A DNA stretch of 64,000 nt from Christiangramia lutea (GTDB lineage: Bacteria > Bacteroidota > Bacteroidia > Flavobacteriales > Flavobacteriaceae). Below, piece after piece: positions 33,077 to 41,662 of this stretch. The stretch spans positions 124,001 through 188,000 of the forward strand of contig NZ_JAKVTV010000002.1 of NCBI RefSeq assembly GCF_022489035.1, written 5' to 3'. The number at the start of each line of letters is the position of its first letter. Position 1 is the stretch's first letter. Position numbers and translations under genes: made by a program. The notes beneath the pieces were generated by a model. It made no database searches, was not told where the DNA came from, and saw only the letters and a list, made by a program, of their open reading frames with translations.

Positions 33077-34582
33077 TTAATTATTTTGATCAGGAAGGTT
33101 TACATCAATATACATTCTCTGGTAATTAAATTGTTCTGCCTTACTTTCAGAAATAACATTAGTTGGCACTTTTCCAGTTTTTTCAAAAGGTATCATATTT
33201 CTACTACCAGTTCTTATTAATTCCAATGTTGTTGCTAATAGTGGTTCATTTGGATCTCCAAGGATTCCATATGTACTAATGAATTCTCTTTGTTCTACGT
33301 CTGGAGATAAACCTTCAGGATGAGCTTCATTGTTTTTGTTCACTAAAGAAAGTACTAATGGCTGAAGTGCATATTTATGATCTGGGTTCAAAGAATTATC
33401 CTTATCAAAATTAGGAGCGTCAGAATCATAAAATGTATTTGATCCCTGTACTTTACCTACAGTAGTAGTTCCTACGTGAACTACATCTATAAAAGGTTTA
33501 AGACTATTTATCACCAGTTCGCTGGCAGAGGCGGAAGATCCAGTTGCGATTACATATACCTTACTTAAATTAAGACTATTAGTGCCTTCTTCCCCCGAAG
33601 GTGAATTAACTGTCGAGTCCATTCTATAGGTTAAATCACTTCCCTGGCTCTCATAAACATTTTGGATATAACTGTTATATTGAAATTTCACGAAAGGTTC
33701 ATTGTTGAATTGTCCGGTTATCATACTAGCTAGGTCAATTGCAGTATCAATTCTACCACCACCATTATACCTTAAATCAAGAACCAATTCGTCAATATTT
33801 GCAGCTTTTAGTTCACCAAATGCAGCATTAAGTTCTGATGAATAATCGAATATAAAGCTATTATACATTATATATCCAACGGTTTTTCCATCAACATCTA
33901 AGGTTTTTGTTATAAATACAGGATTTTCGTTTACGGTAGTTTTACTTACATCAATGGTTTCTGAGGTGCTGTCAACACCAGAATCAGAAATTTCACCTAA
34001 AGTAAGAGTCCATGAACTTTCAGCCAACAAGCTACTATAATTATTAATGTTTAGTTCTTGCCCGTTGATCTCTGTAAAAACCATTCCTCTTTCTATCCCA
34101 GCATCCTCGGCAGGAGTATTTGGAAGTACATACCTGGCATAAAGAATAATATTATTACAACCGTCACATGCATATGTTAAACCATAATCGATCCCAGTAC
34201 TAGTTGTAGTACCTGAAAACTGGTTTTCAAGTTCTTCGTAATCATCTACTATCCAACTGAAACGATCTGTATCTGGATAATTTAGTAACAAGCCGTCATA
34301 ATAAAGTTCCTCAGGATCATCCCAAGTCATAAGCCATTCATTTAATTCAGATTGATTACCAAAATAATTATCATTATAAATGTCCATATCATCATTGTAG
34401 TAATACCAGATATCCATGGCTTTATATTCAAAGTCTTTAATTTCCAGCTCCAGTTCTTCCTCTGCAGTTAAACTGTTATCTGGCTTTTCTTCGGGAAAAT
34501 CCTCAATATCATCATTATTAGAGCATGAGGTAATTAATCCTCCCGCAAATAGGAAAAGGATAAAAAATTTATAAAATTTCAT
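33077..34582 (-). CDS. S41 (C-terminal processing) peptidase lipoprotein
   Basis: A 501-residue lipoprotein (lipobox LITSC, C20) of peptidase family S41. An N-terminal helical region is followed by a PDZ-like domain (about 130-210, VLPNTPAEDAGIERGMVFTE, which is the peptide-binding loop) and the protease domain. ELVLDLRYNGGGRIDTA near residue 262 and VIATGSSASASELVIN near 345 carry the catalytic serine; TVGKVQG about 26 residues later carries the lysine. It probably trims periplasmic or surface proteins. It diverges from the ECF sigma operon with 139 bases between the starts. Confidence 0.88.
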   Translation of the reverse strand: MKFYKFFILFLFAGGLITSCSNNDDIEDFPEEKPDNSLTAEEELELEIKDFEYKAMDIWYYYNDDMDIYNDNYFGNQSELNEWLMTWDDPEELYYDGLLLNYPDTDRFSWIVDDYEELENQFSGTTTSTGIDYGLTYACDGCNNIILYARYVLPNTPAEDAGIERGMVFTEINGQELNINNYSSLLAESSWTLTLGEISDSGVDSTSETIDVSKTTVNENPVFITKTLDVDGKTVGYIMYNSFIFDYSSELNAAFGELKAANIDELVLDLRYNGGGRIDTAIDLASMITGQFNNEPFVKFQYNSYIQNVYESQGSDLTYRMDSTVNSPSGEEGTNSLNLSKVYVIATGSSASASELVINSLKPFIDVVHVGTTTVGKVQGSNTFYDSDAPNFDKDNSLNPDHKYALQPLVLSLVNKNNEAHPEGLSPDVEQREFISTYGILGDPNEPLLATTLELIRTGSRNMIPFEKTGKVPTNVISESKAEQFNYQRMYIDVNLPDQNN

Positions 34583-34657
34583 AATTGAATTAAGGGTTAA
34601 TAAGAATTAGCAAATTTTTTTTAAAAATAGTTACATAAATACAATAAAAAAATTTTT

Positions 34658-34686
34658 TGTAACAAAACTATTTCTGATTCGTCGTA
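34658..34686 (+). promoter_or_regulatory. ECF-type promoter before the sigma-factor gene
   Basis: TGTAAC at 34658-34663, 16 bases, then CGTCGTA from 34680. This is the classic extracytoplasmic-function sigma pattern (-35 TGTAAC-like, -10 CGTC) and lies 36 bases before the sigma start, so the gene probably activates its own transcription. It does not resemble the TTTG/TAnnTTTG promoters elsewhere in the window. Confidence 0.6.
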
Positions 34687-34721
34687 AAGGTGAGAAGGCA
34701 TTAAAAACCAACCAAAACCTA

Positions 34722-35231
34722 ATGAAAGAACATACCTTCCTTGAAATAATTAATCCGGTTAAGGATAAGATGTACAGAATGGCTTTAAGGCTACTCACTT
34801 CTAAGGAAGCAGCCGAAGATGCCACTCAGGAGGTTATTCTAAAACTGTGGAATCGGAAGGAAAAGATCAAGAGTTATGCCAATGTAGAGGCTTTTGCGAT
34901 GACGGTGACAAAGAATTACTGTTTAGATCAGTTAAAATTAAAACAAAACAGCAATTTAAGGATAGTACACCAGAACTATGAAAGTAAACATATCTCACTA
35001 CAAACCGAAATAGAGGTTAATGATGAAATGCAATGGTTAGGGAGAATTGTAGCTTCCTTGCCTGAACAGCAAAAAATGATATTTCAGTTAAGAGATATTG
35101 AACAATATGACTATGAAGAGATCGCGAAGATCATGGATATGAAACAAACCGCGATAAGAGTGAATCTTTCGAGGGCGCGAAAAGCGATCAGAGAAAAATT
35201 GATAAAAAAGCACAATTATGGAATTAGGTAA
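34722..35231 (+). CDS. ECF sigma factor (sigma-70 family)
   Basis: A 169-residue extracytoplasmic-function sigma factor. Region 2 covers about residues 10-75 (DKMYRMALRLLTSKEAAEDATQEVILKLWNRK, with the -10-binding DATQEV), and region 4 about 105-160 (LPEQQKMIFQLRDIEQYDYEEIA, helix-turn-helix). There is no region 3. It overlaps the next gene by 14 bases. The downstream membrane protein is the likely partner that holds it inactive, and the two DUF4252 genes are likely targets or effectors. Confidence 0.92.
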   Translation: MKEHTFLEIINPVKDKMYRMALRLLTSKEAAEDATQEVILKLWNRKEKIKSYANVEAFAMTVTKNYCLDQLKLKQNSNLRIVHQNYESKHISLQTEIEVNDEMQWLGRIVASLPEQQKMIFQLRDIEQYDYEEIAKIMDMKQTAIRVNLSRARKAIREKLIKKHNYGIR

Positions 35232-35664
35232 AATTGAAAGACTTCTTGATCGCTATGATGAAGGTGAGACTTCAATAGCTGAAGAGAAATTGCTCAGGGA
35301 GTATTTCCTGAGTGAAGATGTACCAGAGCATTTAAGGAGTTACCAGCTCATGTTCAGGTTCTCTGCCAGCCAGGCTGAAGAAAAATTAGAGAATAAACCA
35401 AAGGTAGTTTCAAAAAGAAACTGGTATTCATGGACTTCTATAGCGGCAATCCTTATCGTTGCACTTGGAATCTTTTTCTATAACGATTCCTCCAGGATGT
35501 TAAATGATAACGGTTTAGGAACCATTAGTGACGAAGAGTTAGCTCTACAGAAAACCAAAGAAACCCTTCACATGGTGGCACAAATTATGAACGAAGGAAA
35601 ATCTGATCTTGTTTACCTTAAAGAATTTAATAACACAAAGAATAAAATAATACAAATAGACTAA
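35218..35664 (+). CDS. Single-pass membrane protein, probable anti-sigma factor
   Basis: A 148-residue protein with a cytoplasmic part (residues 1-70: MELGKIERLLDRYDEGETS and AEEKLLREYFLSEDVPEHL), one membrane helix (about 76-93, SIAAILIVALGIFFY) and a short extracytoplasmic tail. The layout and the 14-base overlap with the ECF sigma gene suggest an anti-sigma factor. It lacks a zinc-binding HxxxCxxC motif, and I see no carboxypeptidase-type or FecR domain, so the mechanism is inferred from position only. Confidence 0.7.
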   Translation: MELGKIERLLDRYDEGETSIAEEKLLREYFLSEDVPEHLRSYQLMFRFSASQAEEKLENKPKVVSKRNWYSWTSIAAILIVALGIFFYNDSSRMLNDNGLGTISDEELALQKTKETLHMVAQIMNEGKSDLVYLKEFNNTKNKIIQID

Positions 35665-35675
35665 AACCAGAAATC

Positions 35676-36203
35676 ATGAATAGATTAGTAATTACCCTCC
35701 TGTTAACCCTGGCTCCCTTTTTAACTCAATCTCAGAATTTTGAGAAATATGAGGATATGAAAGAAGTAGACGCCATGGTAATGACCAGTAAAATGTTTAA
35801 AATGCTGGCTAAAGTAGATTTAAGTGATAGTGATCCTGAGGCTCAGGAATATATGAAACTTATAGAAAACCTTGATCGTATCCAGATCTATAAATCTTCA
35901 GATTCTAAGGTTAGGAATCAGATGGCTACAGATGTAAAATCTTACCTTCAAAAAGGATCCCTTGACGAATTGATGAGAGTTAATGACGATGGGCAGAATA
36001 TTAAATTCTACTCTCTGCCAGGGAAGAATGACAATTATGTAAGGGAATTATTTATGTACCTAGAAGGGTCTGAAGGAGACAAACCAATGACAGTAATCTT
36101 AAGCATTACTGGAGAAATAGACCTTTCCCAATTGTCCAAATTAACCTCAGACCTTAAAGTTCCAGGTGCTGAAGAATTAAAAAAAGCCAACAAAAAATCA
36201 TAA
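35676..36203 (+). CDS. DUF4252 family exported protein
   Basis: A 175-residue secreted protein with a signal peptide (residues 1-19, ITLLLTLAPFLTQSQ). The remainder matches the DUF4252 pattern of Bacteroidota: MTSKMFKMLAKVDLSDSD near the start, IENLDRIQIYKSSD with the alternating beta strand, and ITGEIDLSQLSKLTSDL near the end. The family's function is unknown; members are often encoded beside ECF sigma factors, as here. It lies 11 bases after the membrane partner and 3 bases before a second DUF4252 gene. Confidence 0.82.
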   Translation: MNRLVITLLLTLAPFLTQSQNFEKYEDMKEVDAMVMTSKMFKMLAKVDLSDSDPEAQEYMKLIENLDRIQIYKSSDSKVRNQMATDVKSYLQKGSLDELMRVNDDGQNIKFYSLPGKNDNYVRELFMYLEGSEGDKPMTVILSITGEIDLSQLSKLTSDLKVPGAEELKKANKKS

Positions 36204-36206
36204 ATC

Positions 36207-36830
36207 ATGAAAACATTTAAAATTTTATTCGTAGCCCTTTTTGTCGTAGGATTAACCTCATGTGATGATGGTAAATCCCTTCAGAAATATTACATAGAGA
36301 ACCAGGAGGATACAGATTTTATGGCTGTAGATGTTCCTACAAGTATGTTCACCAATAGTTCCTCATTAGAGGCAGAAGATAAGGCTACTCTTGAAAGCAT
36401 TAAGAAGATTAACGTTCTAGCCTTAAAAAAAGATGAAAATCCTGCAAAATTTGAAACTGAAAAGCAGAAACTTAATGAGATATTTAAAGACGAGAAATAT
36501 CAGTTGCTAATGAAGTATGGAGGAGGAAATCGAAAAGCAGCTTTATACTTTACCGGTGAAGAAGATGCTATTGACGAGTTGATCGTTTATGGATATGACG
36601 AGGAGATGGGACTTGGTGTTGCAAGGGTTCTTGGTGAAGATATGGATCCGGAAAAGATCATGAAATTAATGAAGTCTATAGATAAAGATAATATAGATGT
36701 TGAAGGTATTAAAGGATTAGGAAAGATCTTTGGGGAAGGTGAAGAAAAGGATTCTGTAAAAGTGAACGTGGAAGTAAGTTCCAAAGATTCAGAAAATACT
36801 GAAGATGAAAATAAATCTACTGTTGAATAA
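36207..36830 (+). CDS. DUF4252 family lipoprotein
   Basis: A 207-residue lipoprotein with lipobox LTSC (C19). The body resembles its upstream neighbour (DVPTSMFTNSSSLEAED, IKKINVLALKKDENP, KYQLLMKYGGGNRKAALYFT), so the two probably arose by duplication. The last 25 residues are an acidic low-complexity tail (DSVKVNVEVSSKDSENTEDE). It is the last gene of the sigma operon and is followed by a strong terminator. Function unknown, likely a cell-envelope product controlled by the sigma factor. Confidence 0.8.
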   Translation: MKTFKILFVALFVVGLTSCDDGKSLQKYYIENQEDTDFMAVDVPTSMFTNSSSLEAEDKATLESIKKINVLALKKDENPAKFETEKQKLNEIFKDEKYQLLMKYGGGNRKAALYFTGEEDAIDELIVYGYDEEMGLGVARVLGEDMDPEKIMKLMKSIDKDNIDVEGIKGLGKIFGEGEEKDSVKVNVEVSSKDSENTEDENKSTVE

Positions 36831-36852
36831 CAGTTTAATTAGTTGAAAGTAA

Positions 36853-36879
36853 AAAGCCCCGTTTTCGGGGCTTTTTTTT
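36853..36879. terminator. Bidirectional terminator between the sigma operon and purB
   Basis: AAAAAGCCCCG TTTT CGGGGCTTTTTT: a strong 9-bp stem with a T run on both strands, placed between two converging operons. Confidence 0.92.
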
Positions 36880-36880
36880 A

Positions 36881-38218
36881 TTAGATACCGGTATAATTCT
36901 GAGGTGTGATCTTATGAAGTTCATTTTTAATATCATCTGAAACTTCTAATTGATCTATAAACGCCGACATACTTTGTTCAGTAATTTTCTCATTCGTTCT
37001 GGTAAGACCCTTTAAAGCTTCATAAGGGTTTTTAAATCCATCTCTTCTTAAAATGGTCTGGATTGCTTCTGCTACCACTGCCCAGTTATTTTCTAGGTCG
37101 GCATTGAGTTTATCCTCATTAAGAAGCAGTTTATTTAAACCTTTTAAGGTAGATTTGAAAGCAATGATCGTGTGACCCACAGGCACCCCTATATTCCTTA
37201 ACACGGTACTATCGGTAAGATCTCGCTGTAACCTGCTAACAGGTAGTTTACCTGCCAGATGTTCAAATAAAGCATTGGCGATACCTAGGTTTCCTTCACT
37301 ATTTTCAAAATCAATGGGATTTACTTTATGAGGCATTGCAGATGACCCTATCTCACCTTTCTTGATCTTTTGCTTGAAATAATCCATAGAAATGTATGTC
37401 CAGATATCGCGATCAAGGTCCAGAAGGATATTGTTAATTCTTTTAAGGGAATCAAAAAGCGCAGCGATATGGTCATAATGTTCAATCTGGGTGGTAGGGA
37501 AGGAGTGATGCAATCCAAGTTTATTCTCTACAAAATCATTTCCAAATGCTTTCCAGTCAATTTCTGGATAGGCAACCTTGTGAGCATTATAATTTCCAGT
37601 GGCACCTCCAAATTTAGCGGCATGAGGGACAGTATTTAGTAGGTTTAGCTGCTCTTCAATTCTCACCACAAATACATCTATTTCCTTACCTAATCTGGTT
37701 GGTGAGGCCGGCTGACCATGAGTTCTAGCCAAAAGAGGTATATCCTTCCATTCTGAAGCAAGTTCTTTAAGCTTATCAAGAATATTATTCAATTCCGGGA
37801 TATATACTTCCTTAATGGCATCTTTAAGGCTTAGTGGAATAGCTGTATTATTGATATCCTGCGAAGTCAAACCGAAATGAATGAACTCCTTCGAATCTTG
37901 CATTCCCAGTTTATCGAATTCTTCCTTTAAAAAATACTCTACTGCCTTAACATCATGATTGGTGATCTTTTCGATATCCTTTATGGCCTGTGCGTCGATG
38001 CTGGTACAATTCTCATACAACTCTCTTATTTTTTTGAAGTTGTTGGTATCCACATCCTTTAGCTGCGGCAAACCCTGTTCGTAAAGAGCTATAAAATATT
38101 CTACTTCAACAAGGATCCTGTATTTAATCAGGGCTTCTTCGCTAAAATAGGCAGATAACTTTTTGGTTTTGGATCTATATCGTCCATCAATTGGTGAAAC
38201 TGCAGAAAGGGATGTCAT
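36881..38218 (-). CDS. purB: Adenylosuccinate lyase
   Basis: A 445-residue lyase that converts SAICAR to AICAR and adenylosuccinate to AMP in purine synthesis. The superfamily signature GSSAMPHKVNPIDFENSEGN is near residue 295. THGQPASPTRLGKE near 165 and HFGLTSQDINNT near 115 are the other two active-site segments, and the N-terminus LSAVSPIDGRY is typical of the E. coli-like class. It follows the 180-residue gene by 56 bases and is the last gene of a minus-strand group that starts with the sirtuin. Confidence 0.96.
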   Translation of the reverse strand: MTSLSAVSPIDGRYRSKTKKLSAYFSEEALIKYRILVEVEYFIALYEQGLPQLKDVDTNNFKKIRELYENCTSIDAQAIKDIEKITNHDVKAVEYFLKEEFDKLGMQDSKEFIHFGLTSQDINNTAIPLSLKDAIKEVYIPELNNILDKLKELASEWKDIPLLARTHGQPASPTRLGKEIDVFVVRIEEQLNLLNTVPHAAKFGGATGNYNAHKVAYPEIDWKAFGNDFVENKLGLHHSFPTTQIEHYDHIAALFDSLKRINNILLDLDRDIWTYISMDYFKQKIKKGEIGSSAMPHKVNPIDFENSEGNLGIANALFEHLAGKLPVSRLQRDLTDSTVLRNIGVPVGHTIIAFKSTLKGLNKLLLNEDKLNADLENNWAVVAEAIQTILRRDGFKNPYEALKGLTRTNEKITEQSMSAFIDQLEVSDDIKNELHKITPQNYTGI

Positions 38219-38274
38219 TTGTTACTTTTAAAAATTAAAGGCGTAAAGATACCGCTTCATGTTTTATTAAAAAA

Positions 38275-38817
38275 CTACTGCCTTAATTTCCTTAAAATCT
38301 TTGAACCACGAGATTTATATCCAGCGGAAGAACCTGGCAGGTCTTTTTCCAGGATGGCCTTTAATTCAATTTCTATCCAAGATTCCTCATCTTTAAGGTC
38401 ATATATATTTTGCATGGAAAATACTTTTCCCGCAGTTTTTTCTTCAGAAATGAGCCAGAGGAAGGAAAGTTCAATAATTTTGAGTTTCGTTGTAGGACTT
38501 AAATGAAACTGCGAAACATTTTCCTTGTCTGCAGAAATAGCAAAACTGAAGATCTTTGCAAGGTATCTACGGGATGAAGAGTCGGTAAAATGATGAGCAA
38601 TTTGCACTAATGTTGATATAAATGGAGTAATTAGGTTAAAATCCATCCTTCCAAGAATTTCAAAAACCATTAAGCCATTTAAAGATAGATCTGTCCTGTT
38701 TTCAATAAAGGAAAGACTCTGCCGTCTCAAATCTTCTGAAGATGCCAGAATTTCAGCGGCTTTTTCCCTTTTTTGAAGTGAAGCATCCACATTGGTTAGA
38801 ATTTGTTCGGCTGTCAT
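38275..38817 (-). CDS. Helical protein between the sirtuin gene and purB, unknown
   Basis: A 180-residue, all-helical, soluble protein with no signal peptide. Its repeated amphipathic helices (NGLMVFEILGRMDFNLITPF, ISTLVQIAHHF, RRYLAKIFSFAISAD, LKIIELSFLWLISEE) suggest a HEAT- or ARM-like fold. Related flavobacterial entries are sometimes named after adenylosuccinate lyase because of their position, but none of the lyase motifs is present. It overlaps the sirtuin gene by one base. No function can be assigned. Confidence 0.7.
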   Translation of the reverse strand: MTAEQILTNVDASLQKREKAAEILASSEDLRRQSLSFIENRTDLSLNGLMVFEILGRMDFNLITPFISTLVQIAHHFTDSSSRRYLAKIFSFAISADKENVSQFHLSPTTKLKIIELSFLWLISEEKTAGKVFSMQNIYDLKDEESWIEIELKAILEKDLPGSSAGYKSRGSKILRKLRQ

Positions 38818-39518
38818 TAATTCTCGTTTAGCAATTTTTCTACTAATTCGGGAACGCCCTCAACAGCTGTTTTACTGATAATTTCAAGGTTTTTGCTCTC
38901 CCTTATATTTGGTTTTGGATCTATGAAATAAAATTGAGCGAGTGGTGGACTAAAGTCAACCAGGCTAGCTGCAGGATAAACCTGCATGGATGTACCAATT
39001 ATAATGACGATATCTGCGGTTTGGATGATCTCGGCAGCTCTTTGAAACATCGGGACCGCCTCACCAAACCAAACCACATGAGGACGAAGTTGATGATTGT
39101 GTTCGCAGAAGTCACCTGGATTTATATCCTTTTTCCAATCCAGAACCAGATCTTCATCAAAAGTACTTCTTGCCTTCAATAATTCCCCGTGAAGATGAAT
39201 TACATTGGAGCTGCCTGCTCTTTCATGAAGATCGTCAATATTTTGAGTGATTAACTGTACTTGAAACTTTTTCTCTAATTCAACCAAAGAATGATGAGCA
39301 GCATTCGGTTGCACCTTTAATAATTGCCGTCTGCGTTGATTATAAAAATCGAGAACTAGTTCCATATTTTTTTTCCAGCCTATAGGCGAAGCGACTTGCA
39401 TTACATCATGACCTTCCCATAAGCCATCTGCATCTCGAAAAGTTTTTATGCCACTTTCTGCGCTCATCCCTGCACCGGTTAAAATTACAAGCTTTTTCCT
39501 CTCTGTTAAATTTAACAT
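38817..39518 (-). CDS. Sirtuin, NAD-dependent protein deacylase (CobB-like)
   Basis: A 233-residue sirtuin. GAGMSAESGIKTFRDADGLW (residues 15-34) is the NAD loop, TQNIDDLHERAG near 94 contains the ND pair, and HLHGEL carries the catalytic histidine. FYNQRRR near 58 supplies the Tyr-x-x-Arg pair linked to removal of succinyl and malonyl groups in class III sirtuins. The zinc module is reduced: only one cysteine (GDFCEH) remains between HGEL and RPHVVWFGE. It begins a minus-strand unit with the helical protein and purB. Confidence 0.87.
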   Translation of the reverse strand: MLNLTERKKLVILTGAGMSAESGIKTFRDADGLWEGHDVMQVASPIGWKKNMELVLDFYNQRRRQLLKVQPNAAHHSLVELEKKFQVQLITQNIDDLHERAGSSNVIHLHGELLKARSTFDEDLVLDWKKDINPGDFCEHNHQLRPHVVWFGEAVPMFQRAAEIIQTADIVIIIGTSMQVYPAASLVDFSPPLAQFYFIDPKPNIRESKNLEIISKTAVEGVPELVEKLLNEN

Positions 39519-39633
39519 AAATTTAAGTTTTTGTTAACAACTTTTATTTTAATTCTAAACGTAAGTAATATAGTTTTATGCGCGGAAAGAGCGATTTTCT
39601 TTTCAGTAATTAATTTATAACCTAATATTTTCT

Positions 39634-41598
39634 ATGAAAAATTTTTTTAAACTACTAATGTTGGCATTACCTATTATGCTTTTTACAAGTTGTAGTGACG
39701 ATGATGATGTAGACTATCCAAATGGTGAGTCTAACTTTACCGGCACCACTACCACTTATGATTTAATGTCAGTGTCAGACCCTTCTATCTCTGGGTCGGT
39801 AACTTTTTACCAAAATAAAGATAATAGTACCTACGTGAAAATTAATTTGCAAGGTACTCCAGATGGTGGAATGCATCCTGCACACATTCATTTTAATTCT
39901 GCAGCTGAAGGCGGGGATATCGCTGTAAGCCTTGAACCAGTGGATGGTAATACAGGATTTAGTGAAACTGAAGTTTCAGCATTAGATAATGGAACAGCCA
40001 TTACTTATGAAGAACTTATTTCTTTTGATGGTTATATCAATGTTCACGCTAGCGCCGATGACCTTAATACACTTGTTGCTCAGGGTGATATCGGTGAAAA
40101 TATTTTAACCGGACAATCTAAATCTTATGATCTTGCAACTAAGGATGTAGATGGAATTTCAGGTTCTATCTTGTTTGAGCAAAGAGTAAGTGGAGATGCA
40201 CTAGCTACAATCATGCTTGATGGAACTCCTGATGGAGGAATGCATCCTGCACATATTCATATGAATTCTGCTGCTGAAGGAGGAGATATTGCCGTAAGCT
40301 TTAATCCTGTAAATGGTACTACCGGAATGAGTATGACTAATATTTCTGCTCTTGATGACGGTACTGAGATCACTTATGGTCAAATACTTAATTATGATGG
40401 TTACGTAAATGTACATTTAAGTGCAGATGAGCTAGGAACTATTGTAGCTCAGGGAGACATTGGTCAGAATGAATTAACTGGAGAGTCAAAATCTTACGCT
40501 TTAGAAACAAGAGACGTAGATGGAATTTCTGGATCTGTTTTATTCGAAGAAAGAAAAAGTGGTGAAGCTTTAGCTACAATCATGCTTGACGGAACTCCTG
40601 ACGGTGGAATGCATCCTGCACATATTCACATGAATACTGCTGCAGAAGGTGGAGACATCGCTTTCACTTTTAATCCTGTGAATGGAACAACCGGAATGAG
40701 CATGACTCACGTAGGGATGCTTGATGACGAAACTAGTTTCGGGTATGATGATGTTTTAGGTTATGATGGATATGTAAATGTTCATTTAAGCGCTGATGAT
40801 CTTGGAACAATTGTAGCCCAGGGTGATATAGGACAGAATGAACTTACCGGAGAATCTAAATCTTATGAATTAGAGGAAAGAGCTGTTGATGGAATTTCTG
40901 GATCTGTACTTTTCGAAGAAAGAGTAAACGGGGAAGCCCTGGCAACTATAATGCTAGATGGAACTCCTGACGGAGGAATGCATCCTGCACACATCCATAT
41001 GAATACTGCAGCTGAAGGTGGTGCTATAGCCTTTACTTTTAACCCAGTAAATGGAACTACCGGAATGAGCAGAACTAACCTTGCTATGCTTGATGATGAT
41101 ACTGCTTTTGGTTATGAAGACGTTTTAACCTATGATGGTTATGTAAATGTACATTTAAGTGCAGACGATCTTGGAACTATCGTTGCTCAGGGAGATATTG
41201 GGCAAAATGAACTTACTGGAAATTCTAAGGTTTATGATCTAGATACTAAAGATGTTGCCGGTATTTCTGGATATGTATTATTCGAAGAAAGAAATAATGG
41301 TGAAGCTCTTGCTACCATTAAATTAAATGGAACTCCAGATGGAGGAATGCACCCAGCTCATATTCATATGGGATCTGTAGCTGAAGCTCCAGGGGATATA
41401 GCATTTACATTCAATCCTGTAAATGGAACTACTGGTATGAGTAGAACAAATGTTACTATGCTGGATGACGCAGCCGAGGATGATCCAATGTTCGGTTATG
41501 AAGATGTTTTAACTTATGATGGTTATGTAAACGTTCATCTAAGTGCTGAAGATCTTGCTACAATTGTAGCTCAAGGTAACATTGGAAGTAATGAATAA
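39634..41598 (+). CDS. Lipoprotein with five tandem CHRD domains
   Basis: A 654-residue lipoprotein (lipobox FTSC, C20, then acidic residues that may direct surface display). The whole mature protein is five CHRD domains, each with TPDGGMHPAHIH and YDGYxNVHxSADxLxTIVAQG. The HPAHIH motif starts exactly every 369 bases in all five units, giving 123-residue repeats. Units 2-4 are the most alike; unit 5 carries small insertions (AEAPGD, DDAAEDDP). The function of CHRD domains is not settled; the histidines suggest metal binding. A near-consensus promoter (TTTA-N19-TAGTTTTA, 39548-39578) precedes it and a terminator follows. Confidence 0.88.
   Translation: MKNFFKLLMLALPIMLFTSCSDDDDVDYPNGESNFTGTTTTYDLMSVSDPSISGSVTFYQNKDNSTYVKINLQGTPDGGMHPAHIHFNSAAEGGDIAVSLEPVDGNTGFSETEVSALDNGTAITYEELISFDGYINVHASADDLNTLVAQGDIGENILTGQSKSYDLATKDVDGISGSILFEQRVSGDALATIMLDGTPDGGMHPAHIHMNSAAEGGDIAVSFNPVNGTTGMSMTNISALDDGTEITYGQILNYDGYVNVHLSADELGTIVAQGDIGQNELTGESKSYALETRDVDGISGSVLFEERKSGEALATIMLDGTPDGGMHPAHIHMNTAAEGGDIAFTFNPVNGTTGMSMTHVGMLDDETSFGYDDVLGYDGYVNVHLSADDLGTIVAQGDIGQNELTGESKSYELEERAVDGISGSVLFEERVNGEALATIMLDGTPDGGMHPAHIHMNTAAEGGAIAFTFNPVNGTTGMSRTNLAMLDDDTAFGYEDVLTYDGYVNVHLSADDLGTIVAQGDIGQNELTGNSKVYDLDTKDVAGISGYVLFEERNNGEALATIKLNGTPDGGMHPAHIHMGSVAEAPGDIAFTFNPVNGTTGMSRTNVTMLDDAAEDDPMFGYEDVLTYDGYVNVHLSAEDLATIVAQGNIGSNE
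39871..41358 (+). repeat. Five in-frame 369-base repeats
   Basis: The ATGCAYCC block encoding MHP begins at 39871, 40240, 40609, 40978 and 41347, so the period is exactly 369 bases (123 codons). The repeats are translated CHRD domains, not a non-coding array. DNA similarity between units is high but with many silent changes, so the array is not brand new. Confidence 0.9.
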
Positions 41599-41620
41599 GA
41601 ATTAAATATTCTTAATTATA

Positions 41621-41648
41621 AAACCCGGCTACATGCCGGGTTTTTTTA
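41621..41648 (+). terminator. Rho-independent terminator after the CHRD gene
   Basis: AAACCCGGC TACAT GCCGGGTTT then T run. The ATG inside the loop and right arm (41633) is in frame with the next gene but is part of the terminator. Confidence 0.9.
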
Positions 41649-41662
41649 TTTTTACACCTGAA

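Noticed and set aside
39871-41358. A regular repeat array that might be taken for CRISPR or satellite DNA
   Set aside because: The period is 369 bases, the units stay in frame, and they encode CHRD domains; there are no short identical repeats with unique spacers.
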